Positions 7,803-17,235 are shown, numbered from the stretch's first letter. The stretch: DNA of 64,000 bases from Oscillospiraceae bacterium (GCA_902761635.1 CACWLG010000001.1:133258-197257), one strand, 5' to 3'. The notes: generated from the sequence alone by a model not told the origin. Numbers and translations: made by a program.

Positions 7803-8879
7803 TTACAGGACGTGGACGGAGGCCGGGTCGAAGACCAGGTGGCAGCTGTCGCCCACCTGATAGATGTGTTTGTTCTTGGGGTTGTGCTCCTCAAGCTTGA
7901 CAAGGGTGTTGCCCACCATGACGTGATAGTTCTGGTACGAGCCCATGAAGCAGCTCAGCACCACCCTGCACGGCAGGCCGCCCGCGTCGGCCAGGGTCGC
8001 CGCCTCGGGACGAAGGACGACGGTGTACTCCTTCCCCTTCTCCATATCGTCGCGCCCTTCCACGCGCAGGCTGTTGCCCTCGATATTGAGGAGGACATGC
8101 TTGCCGTCCCGGCCGGTCATGGGGCCTTTGAGGAAGTTTGCCTCGCCGATGAAGTCCGCCACGAACTCGTTGACCGGGTGGTAGTAGATCTCCTGCGGGG
8201 TGCCCATCTGGGCGACGACGCCCTTGGACATGATGATGATATTGTCGGACAGAGCCATGGCTTCGGACTGGTCATGGGTGACGTAGATGGCGGTGATGCC
8301 GACCTCCTGCTGGATGCGGCGGATCTCGGTGCGCATGGTGACGCGCAGCTTCGCGTCGAGGTTTGAAAGCGGCTCGTCAAAGAGGAGGACAGAGGGCTCA
8401 ATGACCAGGGCACGGGCCAGGGCGACGCGCTGCTGCTGGCCGCCGGAGAGCTGGTTGGTCATGCGCCCCTCCATACCGGTGAGCTCCACGAGGTCCAGGA
8501 TCTTCATGACGCGCTCCTTGATCTCCTCCTTCGGCACCTTTCGAAGCTTGAGGCCATAGGCCACGTTGTCAAACACGTTGTAGTGCGGGAGCAGGGCGTA
8601 GCTCTGGAACACCATGGCGGTGTCGCGCTTATTGGGCGTGAGCTCGTTGATGGGCTCGTCGCCAAGGTAGATCTCACCCTCGTCGGGGCTTTCAAAGCCC
8701 GCGATCATGCGCAGAGTCGTGGTCTTGCCGCAGCCGGAGGGGCCCAGCAGCGTCACGAAGGAGCCCGGCTCAATGACCAGAGAGGTATCCTTGACCGCGT
8801 AGAACTCCTTGCCGGTCTTGGGGTCCTGATAGATTTTGGAAATATGCTCGAGGCGTACGCCTTTTTTGACTTTCGCCAT
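7803..8879 (-). CDS. ABC importer ATPase (FbpC/PotA type)
   Basis: A 358-residue cytoplasmic ATPase that would power the importer encoded upstream. Walker A GPSGCGKT is at residues 46-53, the signature LSGGQQQ near 146, and Walker B with D-loop (FDEPLSNLD) near 165. The last 120 residues are a TOBE regulatory domain typical of iron(III), polyamine and phosphonate-type importers. It starts 5 bp after the permease stop codon, behind AGGAGG. The permease gene is broken, so the complex may not assemble unless that defect is an assembly error. Substrate is uncertain; ferric iron or a small organic compound are the usual options. Confidence 0.85.
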   Translation of the reverse strand: MAKVKKGVRLEHISKIYQDPKTGKEFYAVKDTSLVIEPGSFVTLLGPSGCGKTTTLRMIAGFESPDEGEIYLGDEPINELTPNKRDTAMVFQSYALLPHYNVFDNVAYGLKLRKVPKEEIKERVMKILDLVELTGMEGRMTNQLSGGQQQRVALARALVIEPSVLLFDEPLSNLDAKLRVTMRTEIRRIQQEVGITAIYVTHDQSEAMALSDNIIIMSKGVVAQMGTPQEIYYHPVNEFVADFIGEANFLKGPMTGRDGKHVLLNIEGNSLRVEGRDDMEKGKEYTVVLRPEAATLADAGGLPCRVVLSCFMGSYQNYHVMVGNTLVKLEEHNPKNKHIYQVGDSCHLVFDPASVHVL

Positions 8880-8883
8880 GGTC

Positions 8884-10499
8884 TCAATCCTCCTTCATGT
8901 TCTTGCTGGTGCCGAAATGCTTGATGAAAAGGTTCATCAGCAGCACCGCACTGTAGGTGATGATGATCAGAATGGTGGCAAACGCGCAGGCCAGGCTGTA
9001 GGAGCCCTTCTCTGCGAACTCGTTGATCTGCACGGTGATGAGCAGGTAGCTCGGTGTGACAAGCAGGATGACCGCGGAAATGGCGGTGATGCTGCGGACG
9101 AAGGCGGTGACGAGGCCGGAGAGGAAGGAATCCTTGATGAGCGGCAGGGTCACGGTCATGAAGACCTTGAAGCTGTCCGCGCCCATGTCGTAGGCCGATT
9201 CCTCGATCGACTTGTCGATCTGCCGCAGGGCGGAGATGCCGCTTCTGGGGAGAAGCCGCGGATGTAGCCGACGCCGAGAACCGTGCCGGGCACGGCCATC
9301 GCCAGCATGGACACGGCCTCGATAAAGCCCTTGCCCCGGAACTTGCGCTTGACGACGAGGTAGGAGATGATCATGCTCAAAAGCGCTGTGATGGGGGCGG
9401 AGATAAAGCTCAGCACAAAGGAGTCCTTAAAAGCCTTGAGGCCCTTGTAGCGGGTGAAGACCTGGCTGAACCACTTGGTCGTCAGCGGGAAGAAGTGACG
9501 GCCCCAGGTGGGGAAGAGCGCGCCGATGGGCACGCAGATGTACATGAGGATGACAAACGCGGCGGCGAGAGCGCAGAAGATGGTCAGCGGGATCTTCACG
9601 CTCTTGTCCTCGATGAGCATGCGGCCGCGGCTGGCCTTGCCGGTGAGGGTCGCGGCGGTCTTGGCCTCCAGATAGTATTTCTGCACGGCGAACATCAGCA
9701 GCGTGATGCACAGCAGCACCACGGCCATCGCGGCGGCGCCGGCTTTGTCGTACGCGCCGGTGATCTGCAGGTAGATCGTGGTCGCGAGCGTATCATAGGA
9801 GCCGCCGATCAGCATGGGGTTTGCAAAGTCGGCGATGGACTCGATAAAGGTCACGAGGAAGGCGTTGCCGAGGCCGGGCAGCATCAGCGGCAGCGTCACG
9901 TCCATGAAGACCTTCCAGCGCCCGGCGCCCATGTCACGCGCAGCCTCCTCCAGGGAGGGGTCGATGTTTTTCAGCAGCCCTTTCAGCATCATGTAGCAGA
10001 CGGGGAAGAAGGTCAGCGTCTGCACGATGACGATGCCCCAGTAGCCGTAGACGTTGTTGTCATAGATATGCAGCAGATAGCGCGTGATGATGCCCGCCCT
10101 GCCGAAGAGCATGATCATGGACAGGGACAGGACGAAGGGAGGCGACACGACCGGCAGCATGGACACGACCTTGAACAGGCCGCCCACGAACTTGTTCATG
10201 CGCACATAGACCTCCACATACGCAAACAGGAGTCCGATCAGCGCCGAGAGGATGCCCACGACGAAGCCCACCTTCAGCGTGTTCGTGATGGCGCGGGTAA
10301 AGCTCTTCATGGCGAAAACGCGCTTGAAGATGGAAAAGCCGAAGCTCCCGTCCCCCACGAAGCTGTCCACCAGCAGTATTGCCAGCGGGTAGAGAATAAA
10401 CAGGGTCAAAAACGCAATCAGCACGACAATGGTGGTGACCATGATGGGGTCTGCCATCAGTTTTTTCCGGTCCAGCGCCGCGCCCTGGCCTCTTGCCAT
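8884..10499 (-). pseudogene. FbpB-type ABC importer permease with an internal frameshifting deletion
   Basis: The gene starts at ATG 10499 (GGAG 8 nt upstream) and encodes a duplicated permease of two six-helix halves. In the second half the frame reads to GVGYIRGF (near 9255) and then falls out of frame. The correct frame resumes with RSGISALRQID (near 9240) and continues through the EAA-like motif YDMGADSF to the stop at 8884. Family members have about 30 further residues between these two points, including a membrane helix. So roughly 90-110 bp are missing, not a multiple of three. The protein would stop at 9156 without its last helices. Either it is a recent pseudogene or the assembly dropped a segment. 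Confidence 0.8.
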
Positions 10500-10534
10500 A
10501 GGATACACTCCTTTCACATAGATCTATCAAAAAA

Positions 10535-10560
10535 AGGGATGGCGGGAATCCGCCATCCCT
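10535..10560 (-). terminator. Attenuating terminator between binding-protein and permease genes
   Basis: An 11-bp perfect stem (10535-10545, 10550-10560) with a 4-nt loop and a run of seven T on the minus strand. It lies 40 bp after the binding-protein stop and 36 bp before the permease start. Partial termination here would give more binding protein than membrane components, a usual arrangement in importer operons. Confidence 0.85.
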
Positions 10561-10599
10561 CGCGGGATCATAACGTGTTTTGGTATGAAAAAGCTTATA

Positions 10600-11697
10600 T
10601 CACGAGGTCTGGAAACGGCCCTCACCGGTGTCGCCGCCGGCGTTCTCGATCGCCGCCATCACGTCGTTGACGTTCTTCTCGGTATCGGTGACAGCCTTGG
10701 CAAAGTCATAGCCGTCCCACACGAGGCTGGGATCCAGGCCGAACTCTGCGGCAGCCTCGGGCTGCTTGGCGTTATCAATGACCAGGAACTGGTAGGAGCC
10801 GTGCTGTGCGGCCAGCTCAACGCAGTCGGGGCTCAGCGCATACTCCATGAACAGGTGTGCAGCATTGGGATGCGCGGCGCCCTTGAAGATGGCCACAGGG
10901 CCGATCTCGCAGGCAGTGCCGTCCGAGGGGACGACCAGGCCCACGTTGTCGTAGCCGTTGTCAATGATCTGGGTGATGCCGTCATGCAGGAAGCCGATGC
11001 CGATGATGCACTCACCGGTGCCGACATTCTTGGACGGGCCGGAGCCGGACTTGGTGTAGACCTGGACGTTCTTGTCCAGATCGCAGAGGTACTGGATGCC
11101 CTCGTCATGGCCCTTGAGCTGGATCATGAGGTTTGCGACCAGCTTCGGGGTGCCGGCGGTCTTGTAGTTCGACAGCCAGATCAGGCCCTTGTACTCGGGC
11201 TTGAGCAGATCATCCCAGCTCTTGGGCGCCTCAAGGCCCATGCGGTCGAGCTCGTCCTTGTTGACCATGAAGCCCAGCAGGCCCGTGTAGATGCCGTACC
11301 AGTAGCCGTTGGGATCCTTGTAGATGTCCTTGGTCAGGTGAGAGGCGTTCTGGGGCACATAGGAGTTATCCAGGAAGCCCTTGGCAGCCAGGCCGTCATA
11401 GGGGTTGTTGGTGCCGCCGAACCAGACGTCAGCGGAGGGCTTGCCGTTCTCTTCCTCGATCTTGGCAGGGACCTCACCGGTGGACAGACGCTGATAGGTG
11501 GTCTTGATGCCGTAGAGCTTCTCGAAGTTCTCGCAGGCAGCGGCAAGATATTCCTCTTCGCAGGAGCCGTAAACAACGAGCTCACCATCGGCCTTGGCGG
11601 CTGCAATCAGATCGTCCATGCCGTCTGCATGGGCGGAGACCGTGAACAGCGCGAAGACCATGACCAGCGTGAGAATCAATGCGATTGTCTTTTTCAT
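10600..11697 (-). CDS. ABC importer substrate-binding protein (FbpA-like)
   Basis: A 365-residue exported binding protein of the extracellular solute-binding family 1/FbpA group. The signal peptide occupies residues 1-24 (cleavage after VSAHA). The start of the mature domain (GELVVYGSCEEE), ADVWFGGT, and the hinge region with GFMVNKDEL are typical of the ferric/2-aminoethylphosphonate branch. No lipobox cysteine is present, so how it stays at the cell surface is unclear. ATG 11697 follows AAAGGAGG. It is the first gene of the importer operon, behind the promoter at 11794-11822. Substrate is not determined by the sequence. Confidence 0.8.
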   Translation of the reverse strand: MKKTIALILTLVMVFALFTVSAHADGMDDLIAAAKADGELVVYGSCEEEYLAAACENFEKLYGIKTTYQRLSTGEVPAKIEEENGKPSADVWFGGTNNPYDGLAAKGFLDNSYVPQNASHLTKDIYKDPNGYWYGIYTGLLGFMVNKDELDRMGLEAPKSWDDLLKPEYKGLIWLSNYKTAGTPKLVANLMIQLKGHDEGIQYLCDLDKNVQVYTKSGSGPSKNVGTGECIIGIGFLHDGITQIIDNGYDNVGLVVPSDGTACEIGPVAIFKGAAHPNAAHLFMEYALSPDCVELAAQHGSYQFLVIDNAKQPEAAAEFGLDPSLVWDGYDFAKAVTDTEKNVNDVMAAIENAGGDTGEGRFQTS

Positions 11698-11793
11698 GAT
11701 AATCCTCCTTTAACATTTTATCCCGTACAGCCCTTGCGGACTGTGGAGAACGATTCCAGGCTCTTTCAAGAGATCCCCTCGAAAGATAGGTAG

Positions 11794-11822
11794 ATTATAG
11801 CATGTTTTACACAATGAAACAA
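11794..11822 (-). promoter_or_regulatory. Sigma-A type promoter of the importer operon
   Basis: On the minus strand TTGTTT (11817-11822), a 17-bp spacer and TATAAT (11794-11799), 97 bp upstream of the binding-protein start. Confidence 0.7.
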
Positions 11823-11892
11823 GAATATTTCGCCCGCATCCTGTACAAATTGCACATCAAATTCTTGTAGTATTTGACTATTGACAGCGCGC

Positions 11893-11921
11893 AAAAAAAG
11901 AGCAGGCGCCGCAGCACCTGC
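11893..11921 (-). terminator. Terminator of the small-protein cluster
   Basis: An 8-bp stem with one G-U pair (11902-11909, 11914-11921), tetraloop, and a run of seven T on the minus strand. It lies 13 bp past the stop of the 215-residue protein gene. Confidence 0.85.
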
Positions 11922-11933
11922 CCCTGAAGCTGT

Positions 11934-12581
11934 TTACTTGTCTTCCGTGTCTTCTTTTTTTGCTTTTTTGGGTTTGTCCTCTTTGTCGTCCTTTTCGACT
12001 TTTCTGGGTCTTTTGTGCTTGTCCGCCTTGCTTTCATCGACAAGCTTCTTTTCCTTGGCGGCGGGCTTTTCCTCAGCGGCAGCCTTTACCTTGACGGCAG
12101 GCTTCTCCTCGGCGGCGGGCTTCTTCTCTTCCGCAGGCTTTTTCTCGTCCTCCAGCCCCAGGTACTTGATCGCGTTCTCCGCCGCATCGTCAATGGCTTT
12201 CTCGGTCTCGGCCCGGTATTCGGGTGCGTTCTTCTGCACATCCTCCACATAGTCCTCAACCTTCTTGACAGTGTCGGGCGCGACGGTCTTCACGGTCTCA
12301 TAGACGTTCCTGGCCGTCTCGTTCTCGGGGACAGCGCTTTTTTGGCCGGATCTGGAATCGGCGAACAGGCCGAAGTATTTGCCGGCCAGAACCTTGCCGG
12401 CGCCGCCGACCAGGCGGATGTTCTCGGCAGCCTGCGCCTTGAAGTTCGGCACGAACTTGTCCCAGGTGAACTGGCCGCCCTGCTTTTTGGTGGTCTGTGA
12501 CGCCTGCCAGGCGGTATAGATTCCGCCGAGCACGACTGCGGTTTTGAGCGCGCGCTTGGGAAGGCTGGTAAGCTTACTCAT
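11934..12581 (-). CDS. Membrane-anchored helical protein with Lys/Glu-rich tail, paralogue A
   Basis: A 215-residue protein of unknown function. A hydrophobic segment near residues 11-27 (TAVVLGGIYTAWQAS) should anchor or associate it with the membrane. Residues 90-135 form amphipathic helices with the pattern VEDYVEDVQKNAPEYRAE, and the last 75 residues are a low-complexity Lys/Glu/Ala tail. It is clearly paralogous to the next gene upstream, which shares LGGxYTAWQAS and DVxxNAPEY. It may resemble YtxH-type stress proteins in build, but no homology can be claimed by eye. It is the last gene before the terminator, 18 bp after its paralogue. Confidence 0.6.
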   Translation of the reverse strand: MSKLTSLPKRALKTAVVLGGIYTAWQASQTTKKQGGQFTWDKFVPNFKAQAAENIRLVGGAGKVLAGKYFGLFADSRSGQKSAVPENETARNVYETVKTVAPDTVKKVEDYVEDVQKNAPEYRAETEKAIDDAAENAIKYLGLEDEKKPAEEKKPAAEEKPAVKVKAAAEEKPAAKEKKLVDESKADKHKRPRKVEKDDKEDKPKKAKKEDTEDK

Positions 12582-12599
12582 GTTTTTCCTCCTGTATTG

Positions 12600-13160
12600 T
12601 TATTCTTTTTTATCTGTGTCTGCCCTGGTGTCGGTGTCCCCGTCTGCCGCGGCATCGGCGCTGCCGGTGTCCATGGCTTTTCTGGCGGCCTCCTTGACAT
12701 CCTCCACAAATTCCTGGGCCTTGGCCTTGTACTCGGGAGCGTTCTCCCGCACGTCGTCCACAAAGTCGTGCACCTTGTCGATGACCTCGGGGGCTTTCTC
12801 CTTGATCGTCTCAAAGACCTCATCTACCTTGTCGCCCACAGGCGTGCTCTCTCTGGGGGCATCCTTGTAGGCGTAGCCGTTCTCGCCCTGGTCGGAGACA
12901 CGGTAGCCGGTATCGGCGGGTTTGCGGGTCGCGGCAGCCTTTTCGCGCTTTGCGCTCTTGCCGCTCTTCCCGGTGATCCAGGATTTGACGACATCGACAA
13001 CCAGCTTGGAATTTTCAATGGCCTGATCCTTGAAGTTGTGCACGAAGGTCTCCTGATCATAGCCGCCGGTCTGCTTCCTGGTCGTCTCGGAAGCCTGCCA
13101 GGCGGTGTAGACGCCGCCGAGCACAAGCCCGGTCTTGAGAAGCTTGGAAAGGATACCCAT
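12600..13160 (-). CDS. Membrane-anchored helical protein, paralogue B
   Basis: A 186-residue protein of unknown function and sister of the gene downstream. Shared features are a hydrophobic N-terminus (LKTGLVLGGVYTAWQAS, residues 8-24), a short segment with FVHNFKDQA against FVPNFKAQA, and an amphipathic helical region at about 120-165 with VDDVRENAPEYKAKA. The C-terminus is acidic and Asp/Ala-rich rather than Lys-rich. It starts at 13160 behind AGGAGG. The conserved anchor and variable charged tails suggest a structural or envelope role, which is speculation. Confidence 0.6.
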   Translation of the reverse strand: MGILSKLLKTGLVLGGVYTAWQASETTRKQTGGYDQETFVHNFKDQAIENSKLVVDVVKSWITGKSGKSAKREKAAATRKPADTGYRVSDQGENGYAYKDAPRESTPVGDKVDEVFETIKEKAPEVIDKVHDFVDDVRENAPEYKAKAQEFVEDVKEAARKAMDTGSADAAADGDTDTRADTDKKE

Positions 13161-13204
13161 GTTTTTTACCTCCTGATATCAGCTCGATCATGAGCTGTGA
13201 TTTT

Positions 13205-13429
13205 TTATCCGGCTATTATCATTTTGGAGATCTTGAAGATCTGCCCTGCGAGGTTTTTTGCGAAGGGGATGGCCTTGATGCTGCCGGTCTCCGCCTTGGT
13301 TTTGAGCGCTGCCCGCACGGCGGTGATGCCCGCGCCGACGGCAAGGCCGGCAACAAGGACCTTGGGGACAACGGCAAGCTTGGACTTGACGGACGAAACG
13401 GGCTGTGAAAACTTAGCAATGATACTCAT
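13205..13429 (-). CDS. Small membrane protein of unknown function
   Basis: A 74-residue basic protein. A hydrophobic alanine/valine-rich segment at about residues 23-42 (VPKVLVAGLAVGAGITAV) is a likely membrane helix. It lies in the same-strand run with the two paralogous helical proteins and, like them, begins with a short polar stretch before the hydrophobic segment. It is not recognised. The start ATG at 13429 has a GGAGGAAAAG site. It is probably cotranscribed with the protease gene 70 bp upstream. Confidence 0.55.
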   Translation of the reverse strand: MSIIAKFSQPVSSVKSKLAVVPKVLVAGLAVGAGITAVRAALKTKAETGSIKAIPFAKNLAGQIFKISKMIIAG

Positions 13430-13499
13430 TTTTTCTTTTCCTCCGGTAATTTTTATCTGGATAAAACAGCAGGGCGCTGTCTGTCAAAACGCTGCGTGG

Positions 13500-16184
13500 T
13501 CAGAACGCCAGCCAGTAGTGGTTGCCGAAGAGATCGGTGATGCGGTAGCTGGGAGCACATTGATTGGTGAGATAGGTGTTCGACAGAACCAGCGGGCTTG
13601 TGACCGTGAAGCCCGAGTCGAGCAGATGGCTGCTCTGATAGCTGCCGTCATAGCCGTAGTAGTCGCACACGAAAACCAGCTTGTCGCCGTACTGGATCGG
13701 GATCAGGCCCTTCGGCGCGGTTTCGGTCTCGCCCTTTTCATAGAAGGGATAGGCCCCCGTGACGGTGCCGTAGGGGTTTTCGTCATCGAAAACGACCTGC
13801 AGGTTCACAAGCTCGCCGTTCAGGAGCGCCGGGATGCGGCCGATGCTGGTCCAGGTCCCGTCGGGATTGAGCGTGTCGGACACCAGGTAGTAGGCGACGA
13901 GCTGCCCGTTGAGGGTGAGGACGGTCCCGTCATGCTCCAGGACCAGGGCGTCCCCGTCAAACTCGAAGACGTTGTCAAGGCCGAGGTCGATATAGCCTTC
14001 GCCGTCATCGGCAAAGATGTTGAGCTCCACCGTCTGTACCTTTGCCCATTCCTCGTCCGTAAGCTCGAGCACGGGCCTGCCGTTCTTATAGCTCACGGCA
14101 ATGCGGCCGGGATCGAGGAAGTCGCCCGCCATCTGCCTGGCAGAGGAGGCGATGAGCTTTGTATCCACCCAGCTCAGGTCTGCCGGCATACTGCGCCCGG
14201 AGAAAGCGGAGAACAGGCCGACCAGATCGCCGAGGTCCACGCTGTAGCCCGCAGAGCTCTGGCCGTAGCCGTTGGTATAGCTGCCGGAGAGGGAGCCCAG
14301 GGGAGAAGTGCTGCCGTAGGGTGAGCCGCCGTAAGCGCTGCTGCCGGCATAGGCGGAGGAGCCAAACAGGCTCTCCAGCAGATCGCCGTAGCCGCCGGTG
14401 CCGAAGAGGCTGTCCCACCCGTCATAGCTCTGGGAGGCGCTTCCGCCGAGCTGCCCGCCGTATTCCACGCTCGCAAAGCTCTTGATGACCTTGGCATACT
14501 CCTCGTCCAGGCCCAGCACATCATAGGTATTGACCGCGGAGGACACAGAGCTCATGCTCTCATAGGGGAAGTAGATGCTCAGGCCATAGCATTTGGTGAT
14601 GGTGGTGCCGTTATATTTGACGCAGTCCTGGATCGTCCGGGCCAGAGCCTTGCCCTCCTCAGAGCCGATGCGCAGGGCCAGGTCGGCCAGATCCACCTGG
14701 TTGATGCGGGTGGACTGGGCAAACTGCCGCGCCCCGGCGCGGGCGTTGGAGACCTGGCGGTAATCGCTGCCCTCGATCATCTCGTTGGTGGAGACGGAGA
14801 AGTCCCGGAAGACTGCGGGGAGCTTGCTCTCCAGCTCGACCAGGTCGGTCATGGCGAGGGTGACCTGGGCGCTGCCGGACTTCTGGCGGCAGGCGCTGAC
14901 ATAGCTGTCAATGATGGTCTTGCCGAGAGTCTCCGTGGAGACGGAGGTGTTGCGCGACAGGGCGTTGAGCCAGTCGGTATAGTACCAGCCGGTGCCGGGC
15001 TCCACTTCCTCCGAGGCGATCAGGTAGTCGGCATGGTTTGCGGAGACCAGCGCCGTCTCCAGCGTGGACATGAGGCAGGCATCATAGCCGATCCAGTCGA
15101 AGTTGACCTCGGCGTTCTCGAGGGCCTGGCTGATCTGCGGCAGGGTCATGGAGCTGCGCCCGCCGGTCTTCTCATCATAGCCGTAACCGCTGATGGAGCC
15201 GCCGCCGTGGTCCCAGAGAATGAGGATGTTCCGGTTCGCGGGGTAGTTTTTCGCGCAGTACTGGATGAATTTGGTGAGATTGCCGGGATCGGTCATGGCA
15301 GCGCTGCCGAAGTTCTTTTCCAGGCGCTCCAGTCCCCCGCTCTGCACCCGGTAGACCTGGTTGACAGAGCTGGAGACCACGTTGTTTTTCCAGGTTCTGG
15401 CGCCGCCGGTCTCCACAATGACGTTGACCTTGTCGGAAAGCCTGGCCTTCGTCATCTCACTGAGGTCAGAGGTGGCCATGCCGTACTTGGATTCGAGGTC
15501 CGTGCCGCACATGTAGATCATGACGGTGACATCGTCCCGGCCGCCGCCGAGGGGAGTGAAGAACCTTGCGCGGGCGTCCGCCGCAGCGGGCGCGGCCGTG
15601 GGTTCGGGCGCGGCCGTGGGCTTCGGCGTGCTTGTCGGCTTCGGTGCGGAGACGGTTCCGGGCAGATCCTGCAGCAGACCGCCGCCTGCGGCGTCGGAAG
15701 TGCCTGTCGGGTTCGTCCCGGAATAGCTTTCACCATAGCCGTAGAGGGAGCCGGGAGGTGTTGTCTGACTGCCCGGCTGCGAGGAAAAGAGACCTGTATC
15801 GTCAATCGTTTGCAGGCCGTCGTCCTGCTGGGTGTAGGCCGGGGCCTGGGTATGGGTGACATAGGCTGTGGGCCGCGGGGTCGCGGCAGGCATGCTCTGC
15901 ACATTGTCGGAGCCGCAGCCGCGGAAAAACAGGAACAGGGCGAGCAGCAGAATGGTGCTGAGGCTGATGCCGCCGGTGGCCCGGCGCGCGCGTGTGCGGC
16001 GCGGAACGCCGCCGAACGGAGCCTGACCGCCGTAGCGCTGAGAGCCGCCCGGCATTGGGCGGGGCCTGCCGTTCTGGCTGCCGCCGCCGACGGGGCCGCC
16101 GGAGTTGATCTGCTGGCCCTTGCGGGCGGTGACAGAACCCTCACCCACCCGTTTATCTCTGCTGTGGGGTCTGTTGTTATCCAT
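13500..16184 (-). CDS. Membrane-anchored clostripain-family (C11) cysteine protease
   Basis: An 894-residue protein. A Gly/Arg-rich cytoplasmic tail (1-70) precedes one membrane helix (about 74-88), so the rest should face outside. A Thr/Pro/Ala-rich linker (about 95-205) leads to a C11 peptidase domain starting at VTVMIYMCGTDLE. The catalytic His326 (LWDHGG) and Cys370 (YDACLMS) are present. Clostripains cleave after arginine and often self-process. A Ser/Gly/Tyr-rich segment at about 590-655 and a beta-rich C-terminal domain (660-894) follow. It lies 20 bp downstream of galM and upstream of three small membrane-protein genes. Natural substrates are unknown. Confidence 0.85.
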   Translation of the reverse strand: MDNNRPHSRDKRVGEGSVTARKGQQINSGGPVGGGSQNGRPRPMPGGSQRYGGQAPFGGVPRRTRARRATGGISLSTILLLALFLFFRGCGSDNVQSMPAATPRPTAYVTHTQAPAYTQQDDGLQTIDDTGLFSSQPGSQTTPPGSLYGYGESYSGTNPTGTSDAAGGGLLQDLPGTVSAPKPTSTPKPTAAPEPTAAPAAADARARFFTPLGGGRDDVTVMIYMCGTDLESKYGMATSDLSEMTKARLSDKVNVIVETGGARTWKNNVVSSSVNQVYRVQSGGLERLEKNFGSAAMTDPGNLTKFIQYCAKNYPANRNILILWDHGGGSISGYGYDEKTGGRSSMTLPQISQALENAEVNFDWIGYDACLMSTLETALVSANHADYLIASEEVEPGTGWYYTDWLNALSRNTSVSTETLGKTIIDSYVSACRQKSGSAQVTLAMTDLVELESKLPAVFRDFSVSTNEMIEGSDYRQVSNARAGARQFAQSTRINQVDLADLALRIGSEEGKALARTIQDCVKYNGTTITKCYGLSIYFPYESMSSVSSAVNTYDVLGLDEEYAKVIKSFASVEYGGQLGGSASQSYDGWDSLFGTGGYGDLLESLFGSSAYAGSSAYGGSPYGSTSPLGSLSGSYTNGYGQSSAGYSVDLGDLVGLFSAFSGRSMPADLSWVDTKLIASSARQMAGDFLDPGRIAVSYKNGRPVLELTDEEWAKVQTVELNIFADDGEGYIDLGLDNVFEFDGDALVLEHDGTVLTLNGQLVAYYLVSDTLNPDGTWTSIGRIPALLNGELVNLQVVFDDENPYGTVTGAYPFYEKGETETAPKGLIPIQYGDKLVFVCDYYGYDGSYQSSHLLDSGFTVTSPLVLSNTYLTNQCAPSYRITDLFGNHYWLAF

Positions 16185-16203
16185 ACTATCGCCTCTTTTG
16201 ACT

Positions 16204-17235
16204 TTACTTAATTACGGAGAAGGAATAGGTCGTGACGCTGTGTGCCTGCTCCCCTGCATGCAAAACGGCGGAGGGGAAGCCCCAGTGGTTCGTCCCGTCG
16301 GGCCAGAGCTGGGTCTCCAGGCACACCGCGCCGCGGTCGCCCATCATGACGCCGCCCTTGCCCACCTGCTCCTTCAGGCCGTTGCCGCTGTAAAGCTGCA
16401 CGCCGGGCATGGAGGTATGCACATCCATGCGGATACCGGTCACGGCGCTCTCGAGGGCCGCGCAGTGGGGGTCTATAATGCAGAAGTTGTGGTCATAGCC
16501 CCCGGCGAGACGAAGCTGCGCATGATTTGCGTTGACATCCTGTCCGACGGGCTTTGCCGTACGGAAATCGAAGGGCGTTGCGTCCACGGGGGCGGCGATG
16601 CCGTTGGGGAGGATGCCTTCCCTGATTTCCAGATAGCGCGGGGCGTTGAGCCAGAGCACCTGCTCCATGGCCCTGCCGCAGCCGGAGAGATCGAAGTAGC
16701 TGTGGTTGGTGGGGGCAAAAAGGGTGTCCTGATCGCTCACGGCGTCATACTCGATGTTGACAGCGGCACCCTTCCCGCTGAAGGTATAGGTCACGCTGAC
16801 CTGCAGATTGCCGGGGAAGCCCTGTTCCCCGTCAGGCGAGAGGCGGGAGAAGCGCACGGCGTCCTCACCCAGGATCTCAGCATTCCACATCATGTGGTCA
16901 TAGCCTGTATAGCCGCCGTGCAGGCAGGCCTCGCCGTTATTTTTATCCAGGGGATATTCCTTCCCGTTCAGAGAAAAGCGCGCTCCGCCGATGCGGTTGC
17001 CGACGCGCCCGATCATACCGCCGAGATGGCCGTGGCCGGTCTCATACGCTGCGGCGCTGTCATAGCCCAGCACCACATCGGTCAGGCCGCCATCCTTATT
17101 GGGGACGCAGAGTGCCTGCACAGCCGCGCCATAGTCGATCAGTGTGCAGCTTGCGCCGAGCTCATTGGTGATGGTATAGGCTTTGACTGCCTCACCGGTG
17201 GAGAGTGAACCGAAGGGACGAACAGAAACAGACAT
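16204..17235 (-). CDS. galM: Aldose 1-epimerase (galactose mutarotase)
   Basis: A 343-residue cytoplasmic mutarotase that interconverts alpha and beta anomers of hexoses such as galactose. Family motifs are visible: GRVGNRI (near residue 80), the NHSYFDLSG catalytic-histidine motif (near 180), GYDHNF (near 255) and the C-terminal catalytic Glu in CLETQ. Length is normal for the family. The start at 17235 with GAGGAGG upstream was chosen because the frame, although open far further upstream, loses all similarity there and runs antisense to the PfkB gene. It is divergent from the PfkB gene, a plausible sugar-metabolism pairing. Confidence 0.92.
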   Translation of the reverse strand: MSVSVRPFGSLSTGEAVKAYTITNELGASCTLIDYGAAVQALCVPNKDGGLTDVVLGYDSAAAYETGHGHLGGMIGRVGNRIGGARFSLNGKEYPLDKNNGEACLHGGYTGYDHMMWNAEILGEDAVRFSRLSPDGEQGFPGNLQVSVTYTFSGKGAAVNIEYDAVSDQDTLFAPTNHSYFDLSGCGRAMEQVLWLNAPRYLEIREGILPNGIAAPVDATPFDFRTAKPVGQDVNANHAQLRLAGGYDHNFCIIDPHCAALESAVTGIRMDVHTSMPGVQLYSGNGLKEQVGKGGVMMGDRGAVCLETQLWPDGTNHWGFPSAVLHAGEQAHSVTTYSFSVIK

